DNA of 64,000 nucleotides from Rhodospirillaceae bacterium (GCA_020638575.1 JACKIH010000003.1:3583001-3647000); one strand, 5' to 3'; shown: positions 8,064 through 17,124, numbered from the stretch's first letter. Notes: a model not told the origin generated them from the letters alone. Numbers and translations: made by a program.

Positions 8064-10847
8064 TCAGTCCGGATAGCCCAGCAGCGCTATGGCGGACCGG
8101 TAGTCCCCGTTGGCGCGGAAGGCGGCCAGCAGGTCGGCGTCCACCGGCTTGCGGCGGACCGGTGCGATGGTCTTGAGCGGCGAGTCGTCGCCGGTGACGT
8201 GGGCGTTGTCCGCCCAGGTGGCGGCGTAGCCGGGATCGAAGGGGATCTGCAGCCGGTCGCACAGTGTTTTAAGGTGCGCGTCCGGCGCGGCGGTAAAGTC
8301 CTCGTAACGCACGAAGCCGATCGCCGCGCAGCGTTCGGCGAACGCCAGATAGCCGTGCAGGTAGGTGTCGAGAGATAGGTCCTGCATCACCGTCAGCCGA
8401 TGCAGGCTGCACCACTGGTCGATGGGATGACGGACCGTCGTGGTCTGCACCACGTCGAACCGGGTCGCCAGAACGTCGGCCGTCGTCAGCGTGAAGGTGG
8501 CACTGTCGAGGAAGGGGGCGGCGGTGAAGTCCAGGTGGCTCCAGTCGCGGATCAGCAGGGTGCCGCCGCGCTCCGCCAGTTCCACCTCGATGGCGCCGAC
8601 GATCTCCACGAAGCGTTCGGACGGCGAGGTGTCGGCGAGCTGCAAGGTGCCGGCCGCCAGGCGATACCAGGTCCACGCCTGGTAGCGCGGATCCAGCTTG
8701 GCGGTCATCGGCCTATAGGCGGCGGCAACGTGTTCGGCATGGGGGTGCACCTCGCTCAGCAGGTACACACCCGGCATCGCGCCCAGGCATTTGGAGATGA
8801 CCGTCCCGCCCGAGCGCGCCAGGTTATGCAGCACCCGGACGATCGGCTTGCCGGTGGCGCCCAGGCGCGCCGATGCCGCTGGGGATGCCCTCAGGGGCTC
8901 GGCTGCGGGCTGTGGGACGGCCGCGACGGACGGGGCGGCGGCTTGCTCGGCGTTCGCCAGCCCGGCCGCCTGCCACATGCGGGTCAGCGCCGCGGCGAAG
9001 TCGGCTCCGAACCGCGCGGCATCGCAGACGGGGCTGGCGAAGAAGCGCTCGCGCAGGCCGCCGCGCAGGGCGGCGAGGCGATCGGTATCGCGCACCAAGC
9101 CCACGGCCAGGTCGACATAGGCGTCTTCCGTTTCCGCGATCAGGTCCGTCATGCCCAGGTTGCCGAGCAGGCTGGCACCCACCCGGGCGGCGTGGCGCTC
9201 GCCGCGCAGGGTCACCACGGGCACCCCCATGGCCAGGGCTTCGCAGGTCGTCGTCGTGCCGTTGTAGGGAAAGGTGTCGAGGCCGAGATCGATCCGGTTG
9301 TAGGTGTCCATGTGGTCTTGCCAGGACGGCTTGAGCTTCTCGATGACCAGGCGCTCCTGATCGATCCCGACCTCGCCCAGCTTGCGCAGGAACAGCCGCT
9401 GATAGCTGTCGTCGTTGGCCTGGTAGAACTTGATGAGGAAGCGCAGGTCGGGGGCGGCGGCGGCGATCCGGCCCCAGCAGCGGATCAGGCGGTCGCTGTA
9501 TTTGTGCGGCGCGTTGAAGGACCCGACGGTCACCGGGCGGTGCGGCCGCGGTTGGATCGGCGGCAAGGGAGCCAGGGGATCGTAAGTGTGGAAGCCGCGG
9601 GGCAGGCGGATCAGCGTCTCGCTCGACCAGCGGTCGGCCTCGCCCGGCGGGTCGGCCGCACCGTCGCTGATGCGGAAAGGGACCTCCGGCACGCCGAGCG
9701 TTCCCGGATAGCCGAGATAGGTGGCCTGCACCGGGGCCGGCTGCAGCTCGAACACGTCCAGCCGGTTGCCGCCGGTGTGGCCGGTGGTGTCGATCAGGAT
9801 GTCCACGCGGTCCTGGGCGATGAGTGCAGCGACCTCCTCGGCCGGCAAGGCGAAGACGGTACGCAGGCAGTTGGCCTCGGCTTGGTAGATGTTGGTGATG
9901 TCGTCTGTCTTGTCGGACGACGAATAGAGGAAGACCTCGTAGCCGCGCGCCCGCAGCGCTTTCACCAGGGGGACCAGGAAGAACGAAACGGAGTGGCGGC
10001 GCAACTCGCCACTGAGGAAGCCGATCCGCCGGGGGGCGGGAGGCGTCGGCCGCTGCGGCCGGGCCACCGGGCGGGGCGGCGGACCGGCGGCGCGCAGGGC
10101 TGCCACGGTGGCGACCGCGGTGTCGTGGATGTGCTGGTCGCTGCAGTCGCCCGACACGGTATAGAGCATCAGGCTGGAGGCCGCCTGCCGCGCCTGGGGC
10201 TTGAGGGCGAGCACCTTGCGGCAGGCATCGCAGGCGGCTTCGATTTGCCCGAACCGCCATTGGATGCTGGCCTCCGTCGTCCAGGCGGTGGTGTTGTTGG
10301 GCAGCAGCTCCAGGGCGCGGCGGTTGACGAAGCGGGCGGCGTCCAGGTGGCCGAACCGTTCCAGGTTTTCCGCGAAGTACACGAAGGCCAGGCCGAAGTT
10401 GGGGGCGAGCTGCGTCGCCCGGGTGAACGCGGCCAGCGCCCGCGCATCCGACGCGACGGTGTGGGCAACGCCCATGATCATCCAGGGCACGAAGCTGTTC
10501 GGCTGGCCCTTGGTGGCGATTTCCGCCGGCCCGAGCATGGCGGCGAACTGCTTTTGCTGCCATAGCCAGTAGGCGATGACGCCGTTGGCGTAGGGATCCA
10601 GCGGCGATGCCTTGAGGATCTGCCGTGCTTCGGCCAGCGCGCGGTCGATGTGTCCCAGCCTGAGATGGATGTCGGCAAGCCGGCCCCTGGACTTGAGGTC
10701 GTCGGGATTGACCTTCAGCCACGACGCCAGCTTGGCTTCCCAGGTCCTCAGCAGCTTGCGGTCGGCAATCCGGGTTTCGGCGACGAACCCCTCGGTGTTC
10801 AACACCGGCGGTGAGGGCTGGACGACCTTGGGGTGCGGCTTGGGCAT
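8064..10847 (-). CDS. TPR-GT41 (OGT/SPINDLY-like) glycosyltransferase fused to a sulfotransferase-like domain
   Basis: Large cytoplasmic protein (927 residues) in three parts. Residues about 30-260 are TPR-like helices. Residues about 275-625 form a GT41 protein O-glycosyltransferase domain: IGFLSGELRRHSVSFF, the helix with HKYSDRLIRCWGRIA, then LDTFPYNGTTTTCEALAMG and RVGASLLGNLGM, all hallmarks of OGT/SPINDLY. After an Ala/Pro linker (about 627-665), residues about 668-927 resemble a sulfotransferase, with a phosphosulfate loop candidate LARSGGTVISKCLG and a 3'-phosphate motif VRHPIDQWCSLHRL. GT41 enzymes modify Ser/Thr with GlcNAc or, in plant SPINDLY, fucose. It is divergent from flagellin and convergent with gmd-fcl, so flagellin is the obvious candidate substrate (inference). 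Start chosen at the ATG at 10847, preceded by AGAGAG; the frame opens further upstream to 10976. Confidence 0.88.
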   Translation of the reverse strand: MPKPHPKVVQPSPPVLNTEGFVAETRIADRKLLRTWEAKLASWLKVNPDDLKSRGRLADIHLRLGHIDRALAEARQILKASPLDPYANGVIAYWLWQQKQFAAMLGPAEIATKGQPNSFVPWMIMGVAHTVASDARALAAFTRATQLAPNFGLAFVYFAENLERFGHLDAARFVNRRALELLPNNTTAWTTEASIQWRFGQIEAACDACRKVLALKPQARQAASSLMLYTVSGDCSDQHIHDTAVATVAALRAAGPPPRPVARPQRPTPPAPRRIGFLSGELRRHSVSFFLVPLVKALRARGYEVFLYSSSDKTDDITNIYQAEANCLRTVFALPAEEVAALIAQDRVDILIDTTGHTGGNRLDVFELQPAPVQATYLGYPGTLGVPEVPFRISDGAADPPGEADRWSSETLIRLPRGFHTYDPLAPLPPIQPRPHRPVTVGSFNAPHKYSDRLIRCWGRIAAAAPDLRFLIKFYQANDDSYQRLFLRKLGEVGIDQERLVIEKLKPSWQDHMDTYNRIDLGLDTFPYNGTTTTCEALAMGVPVVTLRGERHAARVGASLLGNLGMTDLIAETEDAYVDLAVGLVRDTDRLAALRGGLRERFFASPVCDAARFGADFAAALTRMWQAAGLANAEQAAAPSVAAVPQPAAEPLRASPAASARLGATGKPIVRVLHNLARSGGTVISKCLGAMPGVYLLSEVHPHAEHVAAAYRPMTAKLDPRYQAWTWYRLAAGTLQLADTSPSERFVEIVGAIEVELAERGGTLLIRDWSHLDFTAAPFLDSATFTLTTADVLATRFDVVQTTTVRHPIDQWCSLHRLTVMQDLSLDTYLHGYLAFAERCAAIGFVRYEDFTAAPDAHLKTLCDRLQIPFDPGYAATWADNAHVTGDDSPLKTIAPVRRKPVDADLLAAFRANGDYRSAIALLGYPD

Positions 10848-11177
10848 TCCCGGCTCTCTGGCAGCGCGCGGACACGTCGCCCCGCTGGGACGGCGGCGAT
10901 CATGGTGGAAGGTGAGTGTGAAGACTCGGTTAACCAAGAGTAGCCGCGTCGGCATTCCGATCTGCCGCTGGGGCACGCATTAACCTTAAATATTCGTGTC
11001 GACGATGACTTGGAAGTCCAAGGTGACCGGCTGCAGCGACGGTGAAGCCTTTAAGAGCTTATTAGCAAATGGCGGGTAGGGTGACCGGCAGCTGAGGTCA
11101 AATCGACCCGCCGGCGCTTAATAGGAGCGTCTTTCGGCCCTCGCCGGGCCAACCCCTCGAACCAAGGGAGCTTCCCA
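10848..11177. other. divergent control region between GT41 fusion and flagellin genes
   Basis: About 330 bases, more AT-rich than the surroundings around 10980-11080, with no credible gene. It must hold the promoter of the flagellin gene and that of the divergent glycosyltransferase gene. I looked for sigma-54 (GG/GC at -24/-12) and sigma-28 sites and found no match good enough to call. Confidence 0.55.
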
Positions 11178-13358
11178 ATGGCTGGCTTTTCCGTTCTCAC
11201 CAACCCGCAAGCCGCTGCTGCCGTCTTGAACCTCAACAAGACGCTGTCGTCGCTGAACGAAACCCAGAACCGCATCAACACCGGCCTGAAGGTCGCGACC
11301 GCCAAGGACGATGCGGCGACCTTCGCCATCGCGCTCGGCATGCGCAGCGACGTGGCGGCCTACAAGCAGGTTCGTGAAAACCTGTCGCTCGGTCAGTCGA
11401 CCCTGGGTACGGCGTCTGCCGCCGTTAGCCAGATCGGCGAAGAGATTTCCGCGATCAAGGAAAAGGTGACCCAGGCGGCCAACCTGGAAACCGGTCGCGA
11501 CGAAGTCCAGCTCGCCATCGACAACGCGCTGAACAACATCCGCAACTACATCTCCGCCGCCAGTTTCAACGGCGTCAACCTGATCGACGGTTCCGAAGAC
11601 AAGATCGGCCAGACGTTCGATGTGGTGTCCTCGCTGACCCGCACCGACTCCGGCGTCCTCAGCCTGTCGAAGATCAAGGTGAACTACGAGGACCTGTCGG
11701 TCGACAATTCCGGCCGCGGCCTGAGCGCCCTGTCGGGCGTTGACGTGACCGAAGGCAAGGCTACCGAAGCGTCGGTGACGCGGACCGATGCGGTCAGCGC
11801 CGACCTCAAGTTCGCCACCGGCGGCCTGACCGACGGCGAGCAGTTCGACCTGAACTACGTCGATGCCGACGGCAACGACCAGTCCCTGACCTTCACCACC
11901 TACTCCGCCGTTGCCGGCCAGACCGGCACCAATGCCGCAGTCGCCGCCACCGCCGGTTCTGCGGACACGAACGACAAGGCCGCAGTTGCGGTCACTTTCA
12001 GTGACGAGCTGGAAGCTCTGCTGGACGACGGCGGTGCCGATGCCGATGCCAATGAGATCGGTGCCGGCCTGACCCGGGTGGCCTTCACGCTGACGGTCGA
12101 AGGCGAAGCTTTCGACGCGTCGATCGACGTGTCCGCCGCGACCGACTCCTTGAGCATGCTGGCGATCCTGAACGACTCGGAGTTCTTCACCACCCACCAG
12201 TTGACGGCGACGGGTGACGGCGACTCGCTGACGATTACCCAGGACAACGCCACCGACGACGTCGTGACGTTCACCAACGTCGTGGTCGAAGGCTCCGCCG
12301 CCACTACGGCGCAGCTTGCCAGCGACTTCGCCATCGTCGGCGGGTCTGCCCAGGCGGCGGCCGACAGCCTGAAGGAAAAGCTGGACAACTTGGCCCTGGA
12401 CGGTGGTCCGCTGGCCGGTCTCGGCTTCACCTTCGACTCCACCACCACGTCCGGCACGCTGACGGTCGCCCGCAGCCTGGCGGAGGGAGTTGGTGAGATC
12501 AAGGCGTTCACCACCGGGACGGTCAACACCTTCACGACCGCGTCCGACACGTTCACGCTGAACGAGTCCGACGGCAAGACCTCCCAGGTCGCGCTGACGT
12601 TCAACAAGGACCTCGAAGCCGGCGACGTGATCGAGCTCACCTTCAACAACGGTGTGAACGACAAGACGTTCACCCTGGTGATTGGGGAGAAGAGCGACAC
12701 CACGACGACCTCCGGCGCCGAGATCACCGGGTCGAACGGCAAGTATCATCTGGCCTATGACGAAGTCGTCGCCAACGGTGGCGTCGCCCGCACGACCGAC
12801 GAAGTTGCGTCGGCTGTGTACGCGGTGCTGTCCCAGGCCGGTTCCGCCACCTCGACGAACGCCGGGGCGCTGGTGGGTGCCATCAACGACTTCCTGAACA
12901 GCGGTACCGGTACGGCCGCCACCACCGATACGCTCGGCGGCAACAGCGATGCGGCCTTCAAGCTGCAGCTCAACGGTGACACCATCACCATCACCGATAC
13001 CGACCAGCGTGCGTCGGGGGCGGATGACGCCTTCTCGATCAGCGCGTTCAATATGGACAGCTCGACCGGCGGCAGCCTCGACTTCGATGCGATGCTGAAG
13101 GCGATCGACGCGGCCGAGACCACCTTGAAGCAGGTCTCCGCCCGCATCGGTGCAGCCGAAAGCTCGCTGGAAAGCCAGGCGGACTTCATGGACGAGCTGA
13201 CCAAGGCGGTGAACGACGGTATCGGCACCCTGGTCGATGCCAACATGGCCGAAGAGAGCGCCCGGCTGCAGGCCCTGCAGGTGCAGCAGCAGCTCGGTCT
13301 CCAGGCCCTGTCGATCGCCAACCAGCAGCCGCAGTCGATCCTGGGCCTGTTCCAGTAA
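11178..13358 (+). CDS. fliC: flagellin, large, with extended central domain
   Basis: Structural subunit of the flagellar filament, exported by the flagellar type III system. The 726 residues keep the conserved D0/D1 ends. Residues about 1-170 contain LNKTLSSLNETQNRINTGLK and the IRNYISAASFNGVNLIDG segment; about 640-726 contain RIGAAESSLESQADFMDELT and end in ANQQPQSILGLFQ. Between them lies a variable region of about 470 residues, Thr/Ser/Asp-rich, which makes this flagellin far longer than the common 270-500. No cysteine is present. The Shine-Dalgarno AGGGAG lies about 10 bases before the ATG. A hairpin (13396-13428) follows. A GT41-type glycosyltransferase gene is divergent from it, which suggests the exposed domain is glycosylated (inference). 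Confidence 0.95.
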   Translation: MAGFSVLTNPQAAAAVLNLNKTLSSLNETQNRINTGLKVATAKDDAATFAIALGMRSDVAAYKQVRENLSLGQSTLGTASAAVSQIGEEISAIKEKVTQAANLETGRDEVQLAIDNALNNIRNYISAASFNGVNLIDGSEDKIGQTFDVVSSLTRTDSGVLSLSKIKVNYEDLSVDNSGRGLSALSGVDVTEGKATEASVTRTDAVSADLKFATGGLTDGEQFDLNYVDADGNDQSLTFTTYSAVAGQTGTNAAVAATAGSADTNDKAAVAVTFSDELEALLDDGGADADANEIGAGLTRVAFTLTVEGEAFDASIDVSAATDSLSMLAILNDSEFFTTHQLTATGDGDSLTITQDNATDDVVTFTNVVVEGSAATTAQLASDFAIVGGSAQAAADSLKEKLDNLALDGGPLAGLGFTFDSTTTSGTLTVARSLAEGVGEIKAFTTGTVNTFTTASDTFTLNESDGKTSQVALTFNKDLEAGDVIELTFNNGVNDKTFTLVIGEKSDTTTTSGAEITGSNGKYHLAYDEVVANGGVARTTDEVASAVYAVLSQAGSATSTNAGALVGAINDFLNSGTGTAATTDTLGGNSDAAFKLQLNGDTITITDTDQRASGADDAFSISAFNMDSSTGGSLDFDAMLKAIDAAETTLKQVSARIGAAESSLESQADFMDELTKAVNDGIGTLVDANMAEESARLQALQVQQQLGLQALSIANQQPQSILGLFQ

Positions 13359-13395
13359 GCTGACGCTGCGGCCGGGCAACCGGCAACGGAACCAG

Positions 13396-13428
13396 GGGGG
13401 AAGGGGAGCTTCGGCTTCCCTTCTCCCT
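13396..13428 (+). terminator. terminator-like hairpin after flagellin
   Basis: GGGGAAGGGGAGC pairs with GCTTCCCTTCTCCC (some G-U pairs) around a TTCG tetraloop, starting about 38 bases after the flagellin stop. There is no long T-run, but the stable UUCG loop and position make it the likely end of the flagellin transcript. Confidence 0.6.
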
Positions 13429-13677
13429 GTCCCGTATCGGATCGGTTTCGTTTTGGGCCATCGCCGTTGGTGGGCAAGCCGAGCTCCCCGCCTCCGCCGG
13501 ATTTTTCGCGGTTTTGACTATAATACTTCGCCCGGTGCTTATAGCCGGAGCGAAGTTCGCATCGTTACTGAAGATTAACCATAATGCCGTCCGCCAGTAT
13601 GGCCGGGCGGTATTTGCGTTTTTGAGTCCTGACAAGCAGAATCTCAGAAAAATCCGGTGATTGCCGCATATTTATTC

Positions 13678-13706
13678 TTGCGCATGGTGCGGGGTCTTGA
13701 TATAGT
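13678..13706 (+). promoter_or_regulatory. candidate sigma-70-type promoter for orphan gene
   Basis: A TTGCGC box at 13678-13683, a 17-base spacer and TATAGT at 13701-13706. The -10 is good (5 of 6) and the -35 poor (3 of 6). Transcription would begin around 13713, upstream of the ATG at 13736, which favours that start over the one at 13712. Confidence 0.35.
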
Positions 13707-13735
13707 CCCCAATGGTGCAATTTAGGGCTAGTACC

Positions 13736-14194
13736 ATGTTCGACGTGATCCCATCCGCGCTGCCTCGGCCGTCCTGGCCGGGTACCCCTGGGGGGGTGCC
13801 GGCAGCAGTCGCGGCTGCGGGGTTCGCCGAAGCCGACCTCGGAACCGCAGCCGTTACCGCGCCGGAGGAATCCGGCAATCTGGAAGGTGAAGCCGGCCAC
13901 AATGCCGGCAGCAACGTCATCGTCGTTGAAGAGGCGGAAGCCGCAGCGACGGATGCACAACCGACCGAAGAGATCGATCAACCGAAGAAGCATGCCGCGC
14001 GTCTGTTCTCCGAACTCTGGCGCGCCCAGGTGGACCCGGAGAACCTCAACGTATTCACGGAGATCGTGAACCCGTTCACGCGATCGGCCATGTACCGGCT
14101 GCCGCCGCTGCAGCTTTCGGATGAGGCGATCAGCGAGAGCCGGTCGATCAGCCGCCGGGAATACCAGCAGCTTTCGGTCGACGGCGAGGTGTAA
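13736..14194 (+). CDS. hypothetical protein downstream of flagellin
   Basis: Encodes 152 residues that I do not recognise. The first half is Ala/Pro/Glu-rich and probably disordered. The second half (about residues 80-152) is more compact, with KKHAARLFSELWRAQVDPEN and PFTRSAMYRLPPLQLSDEAI. No signal peptide, membrane segment or cysteine is present. Its candidate promoter (13678-13706) and a strong intrinsic terminator (14264-14292) suggest a single-gene unit. Proximity to flagellin may be meaningful, but it does not look like FlaF or FlbT. An in-frame ATG at 13712 is an alternative start. Confidence 0.65.
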   Translation: MFDVIPSALPRPSWPGTPGGVPAAVAAAGFAEADLGTAAVTAPEESGNLEGEAGHNAGSNVIVVEEAEAAATDAQPTEEIDQPKKHAARLFSELWRAQVDPENLNVFTEIVNPFTRSAMYRLPPLQLSDEAISESRSISRREYQQLSVDGEV

Positions 14195-14263
14195 CGGTTT
14201 CGGCACGGATCCGGGACGGCCGCCCAGTGGCGGCCGTTGCGGCCGGACACGGACAGGCGTCAG

Positions 14264-14292
14264 GCCGGCGGATCGCGGTCCGCCGGCTTTTT
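14264..14292 (+). terminator. intrinsic terminator
   Basis: The perfect 9-bp stem GCCGGCGGA/TCCGCCGGC with loop TCGCGG is followed directly by five Ts. It is the best rho-independent terminator in the window and ends the 13736-14194 gene. A second hairpin (CGGCCGCC/GGCGGCCG, 14217-14236) precedes it. Confidence 0.88.
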
Positions 14293-15131
14293 CATGGCCG
14301 AACCTGGCGCCACAGGCGGTCCACCACGGCGGCCAGCCGCTCCAGGTCCTCCGGGCGCGAAAGCCGATGATCGCCATCCTTCACCAGCAGGGCTTCGGCA
14401 TCGGGATGCTGCCATGCCTGAACCAGCCGCAAGGACAGGCCGAAGGGTACATCGGGGTCGGCCAGCCCGTGGATGGCGCGCAGCGGTGCCGGCACGGCGA
14501 TGGGGCCGGTGAGCACACGGTGGTGTTTGCCCTCCTCCACCAGGCGGCGGCCGATGGGGTAGGGGCCGTCACCGTAGCGCGAGGGCCGCGGCGTCCAGCC
14601 CTGGCGCGCAAGGTCGGCCTTCTGGGCGGCGGTGAGGGCTGGGCGCAGCAGCAGTTCGGTGAAGTCGGGGGCCGCCGCCACGGTGACCAGGGCGGCCACG
14701 CGGCCGGGCCGCGCCAGGGCCGCCAGGGTGGCGATCCACGCCCCCATGGAGCTACCCACCAGCAGGCACGGGCCGTCGGTCACCCGGTCCAGCAGGGCGA
14801 GCGCGTCGTCAAGCCACTCGCCGATGGTGGCATCGACGAAGGCGCCGTCCGACGCGCCGTGGCCGCGATAGTCGAACCGCAGGAAGCTGCGGTGCCAGGC
14901 GCGGCAACGCTCGTCGAGGAATGCGGCCTTGGTGCCGTCCATGGTGGAGGCAAAGCCGCCGAGAAAGACGATGGTCGGCCCGGCACCCGGGTGCAGGTGG
15001 TAGCCGAGCGACGGCCGCCCGGCGAGGGTCAGTCGGCGCGGTTGCTGCTGGTCCGGCACGGCTGCTGCGCCGGCTGGGGCGTGCGGTGTGTCTTGACACC
15101 CCATCGTGCCACTTGCATCTGTCTCACACAT
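14292..15131 (-). CDS. alpha/beta hydrolase
   Basis: Serine hydrolase of 279 residues with the alpha/beta-hydrolase fold: oxyanion strand IVFLGGFAST, the FDYRGHGASDG turn, nucleophile elbow GSSMG (Ser near residue 128) and a C-terminal DGDHRLSRPEDL carrying the probable catalytic His. The family covers esterases, thioesterases and carboxylesterases, so the substrate cannot be named. It is divergent from thrS with about 20 bases between the starts. The exact start is uncertain: ATG codons at 15131 and 15104 both fit and neither has a clear ribosome binding site. Confidence 0.85.
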   Translation of the reverse strand: MCETDASGTMGCQDTPHAPAGAAAVPDQQQPRRLTLAGRPSLGYHLHPGAGPTIVFLGGFASTMDGTKAAFLDERCRAWHRSFLRFDYRGHGASDGAFVDATIGEWLDDALALLDRVTDGPCLLVGSSMGAWIATLAALARPGRVAALVTVAAAPDFTELLLRPALTAAQKADLARQGWTPRPSRYGDGPYPIGRRLVEEGKHHRVLTGPIAVPAPLRAIHGLADPDVPFGLSLRLVQAWQHPDAEALLVKDGDHRLSRPEDLERLAAVVDRLWRQVRP

Positions 15132-15150
15132 CCAACTTGGGACTGGGTCT

Positions 15151-17124
15151 ATGGCGGAAGCACTTGCGGAGCCGGGTGTCAGTATCCGGCTGCCGGACGG
15201 ATCGGAACGGCACTACGCGCAGCCGGTGGCCGGCGCGGACGTGGCCGCATCGATTTCCAAGAGCCTCTCGAAGGCGGCCATCGCCGTCAAGATCGACGGC
15301 ACCCTGCGCGACCTCACCACGCCTGTGCCCAACGGGGCGACCGTGGAGATCGTGACGCGCGAGAGCCCCGAAGCGCTGGAGATGATCCGCCACGACGCCG
15401 CCCATGTGATGGCGGAGGCGGTGCAAACGCTGTTCCCCGGCACCCAGGTGACCATCGGCCCGCCGATCGAGAACGGCTTCTACTATGACTTCTCGCGGTC
15501 CGAACCCTTCTCGCCGGACGACCTGACGGCGATCGAAGCGAAGATGCGGGAGATCGTGAAGCGCAGCGACCCCTTCGTGCGCGAGGTCTGGGACCGCACC
15601 GACGCGATCTCCTATTTCGAGGGCGTGGGCGAACGCTACAAGGCGGAGATCATCCGCGACCTGCCGGAAGACGAGACCATCACCGTCTACCGCCAGGGCG
15701 CGTGGCTCGACCTGTGCCGCGGCCCGCACCAGCCCACCACCGGACATGTCGGCCAGGCGTTCAAGCTGATGAAGGTGGCCGGTGCCTATTGGCGCGGCGA
15801 TTCCAGGAACGAGATGCTCCAGCGCATCTACGGCACGGCCTGGCGCAGCGACAAGGAGCTGAAGGACTACCTGGAGCAGCTTGAGGAAGCCGAACGGCGC
15901 GACCACCGCCGTGTCGGCCGCGAGATGGACCTGTTCCACTTCCAGGAAGAAGCGCCGGGCCAGCCGTTCTGGCACGACAAGGGCTGGACCATCTACACCA
16001 CGCTGCTCGACTTCATGCGGCGCAAGATCCGCCGCAAGGGCTACACCGAGGTGAACACGCCGCAGTTGCTGGACGCCACCTTCTGGCACCAGTCCGGCCA
16101 CTGGGACAAATACCGCGACAACATGTTCATCCTGCAGCGCGAGGAAGCGCACGACGCTGCGCTGAAGCCCATGAGCTGCCCGGGGGCCGCCCAGCTCTAC
16201 CGCCACACGGTGCACAGCTACCGCGACCTGCCCATCCGCATGGCGGAGTTCGGCAAGGTGTTCCGCCGCGAGGCCAGCGGCGCCCGCCACGGGCTGATGC
16301 GCGTGCAGTCGTTCACCCAGGACGACGCGCACATCTTCTGCACCGACGAGCAGCTCGAAGACGAAGTCGTCGGCATGGCCGAGCTGATCGAGGAGGTCTA
16401 TGCCGATCTCGGCTTCACCGACGTGATGGTGAAGTTCGCCACGAGGCCGGAGCAGCGCATCGGCAACGATGCCGATTGGGACCGTGCGGAAGCGGTGCTG
16501 CACAAGGCTTGCCAGCGCATCAGCCTGAACTGGGAGATGAACCCCGGCGACGGTGCCTTCTACGCGCCCAAGCTGGATTTCTATTTGCGTGATGCCATCG
16601 GCCGGTCGTGGCAGTGCGGTACCATCCAGGTGGACATGAACATGCCCCACCGCCTCGGCCTCGCCTATGTGGACGAGGCCGGCGAGCGGCGCACGCCCAA
16701 CATGGTCCACCGGGCCATCCTGGGCTCGGTGGAACGCTTCATGGGGGTGATGCTGGAGCACTATGCCGGCCGGCTGCCGCTGTGGCTGGCGCCGGTGCAG
16801 GCGGTGGTCGCCACCATCACCAGCGACGCCGACGCCTACGCCGCAGAGGTGACGGCCTTGTTGCGCGCCAAGGGCCTGCGGGTCGAAGCGGACCTAAGAA
16901 ACGAAAAGATCAACTACAAGGTGCGCGAGCATAGCGTCGGCCGGATCCCGCTTCTGGTCGTCGTCGGCAAACGGGAGGCGGAGGAACGCACGGTGGCATT
17001 GCGCCGTTTGGGCGGTTCCGCACAAGAAATTCTTGCTCTCGACGCCGCGATTCTTACACTTGCAGAAGAAGCAGCAGAACCGGATCAGCCGGCCGCTGCT
17101 TCGTCGAGCGGTCCGACACACTGA
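15151..17124 (+). CDS. thrS: threonyl-tRNA synthetase
   Basis: Class II aminoacyl-tRNA synthetase that charges tRNA-Thr. The 657 residues follow the family order: an N-terminal TGS domain (about 10-70), the editing/second additional domain with HDAAHVMAEAV (about 80-240), the catalytic core with motif 2-like RREASGARHGLMRVQSFTQD and the zinc Cys in MSCPGAAQLYRH, and a C-terminal anticodon-binding domain (about 545-640) with VGKREAEERTVALRRLG. It is followed by infC, the common thrS-infC order. The ATG at 15151 gives the normal N-terminus of the TGS domain. Confidence 0.97.
   Translation: MAEALAEPGVSIRLPDGSERHYAQPVAGADVAASISKSLSKAAIAVKIDGTLRDLTTPVPNGATVEIVTRESPEALEMIRHDAAHVMAEAVQTLFPGTQVTIGPPIENGFYYDFSRSEPFSPDDLTAIEAKMREIVKRSDPFVREVWDRTDAISYFEGVGERYKAEIIRDLPEDETITVYRQGAWLDLCRGPHQPTTGHVGQAFKLMKVAGAYWRGDSRNEMLQRIYGTAWRSDKELKDYLEQLEEAERRDHRRVGREMDLFHFQEEAPGQPFWHDKGWTIYTTLLDFMRRKIRRKGYTEVNTPQLLDATFWHQSGHWDKYRDNMFILQREEAHDAALKPMSCPGAAQLYRHTVHSYRDLPIRMAEFGKVFRREASGARHGLMRVQSFTQDDAHIFCTDEQLEDEVVGMAELIEEVYADLGFTDVMVKFATRPEQRIGNDADWDRAEAVLHKACQRISLNWEMNPGDGAFYAPKLDFYLRDAIGRSWQCGTIQVDMNMPHRLGLAYVDEAGERRTPNMVHRAILGSVERFMGVMLEHYAGRLPLWLAPVQAVVATITSDADAYAAEVTALLRAKGLRVEADLRNEKINYKVREHSVGRIPLLVVVGKREAEERTVALRRLGGSAQEILALDAAILTLAEEAAEPDQPAAASSSGPTH

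Larger units (their letters stand above)
13359..13735. other. intergenic region after flagellin
   Basis: About 377 bases holding the flagellin hairpin, an isolated TATAAT (13519-13524) without a convincing -35 box, and a candidate promoter for the next gene (13678-13706). I see no credible coding region. Confidence 0.5.

Noticed and set aside
10960..11010. Possible sigma-54 or sigma-28 promoter before flagellin
   Set aside because: GGGGCACGCATTAACC lacks the -12 TTGC, and the TTAAATAT/GACGATGA spacing is too short for sigma-28. Not called.
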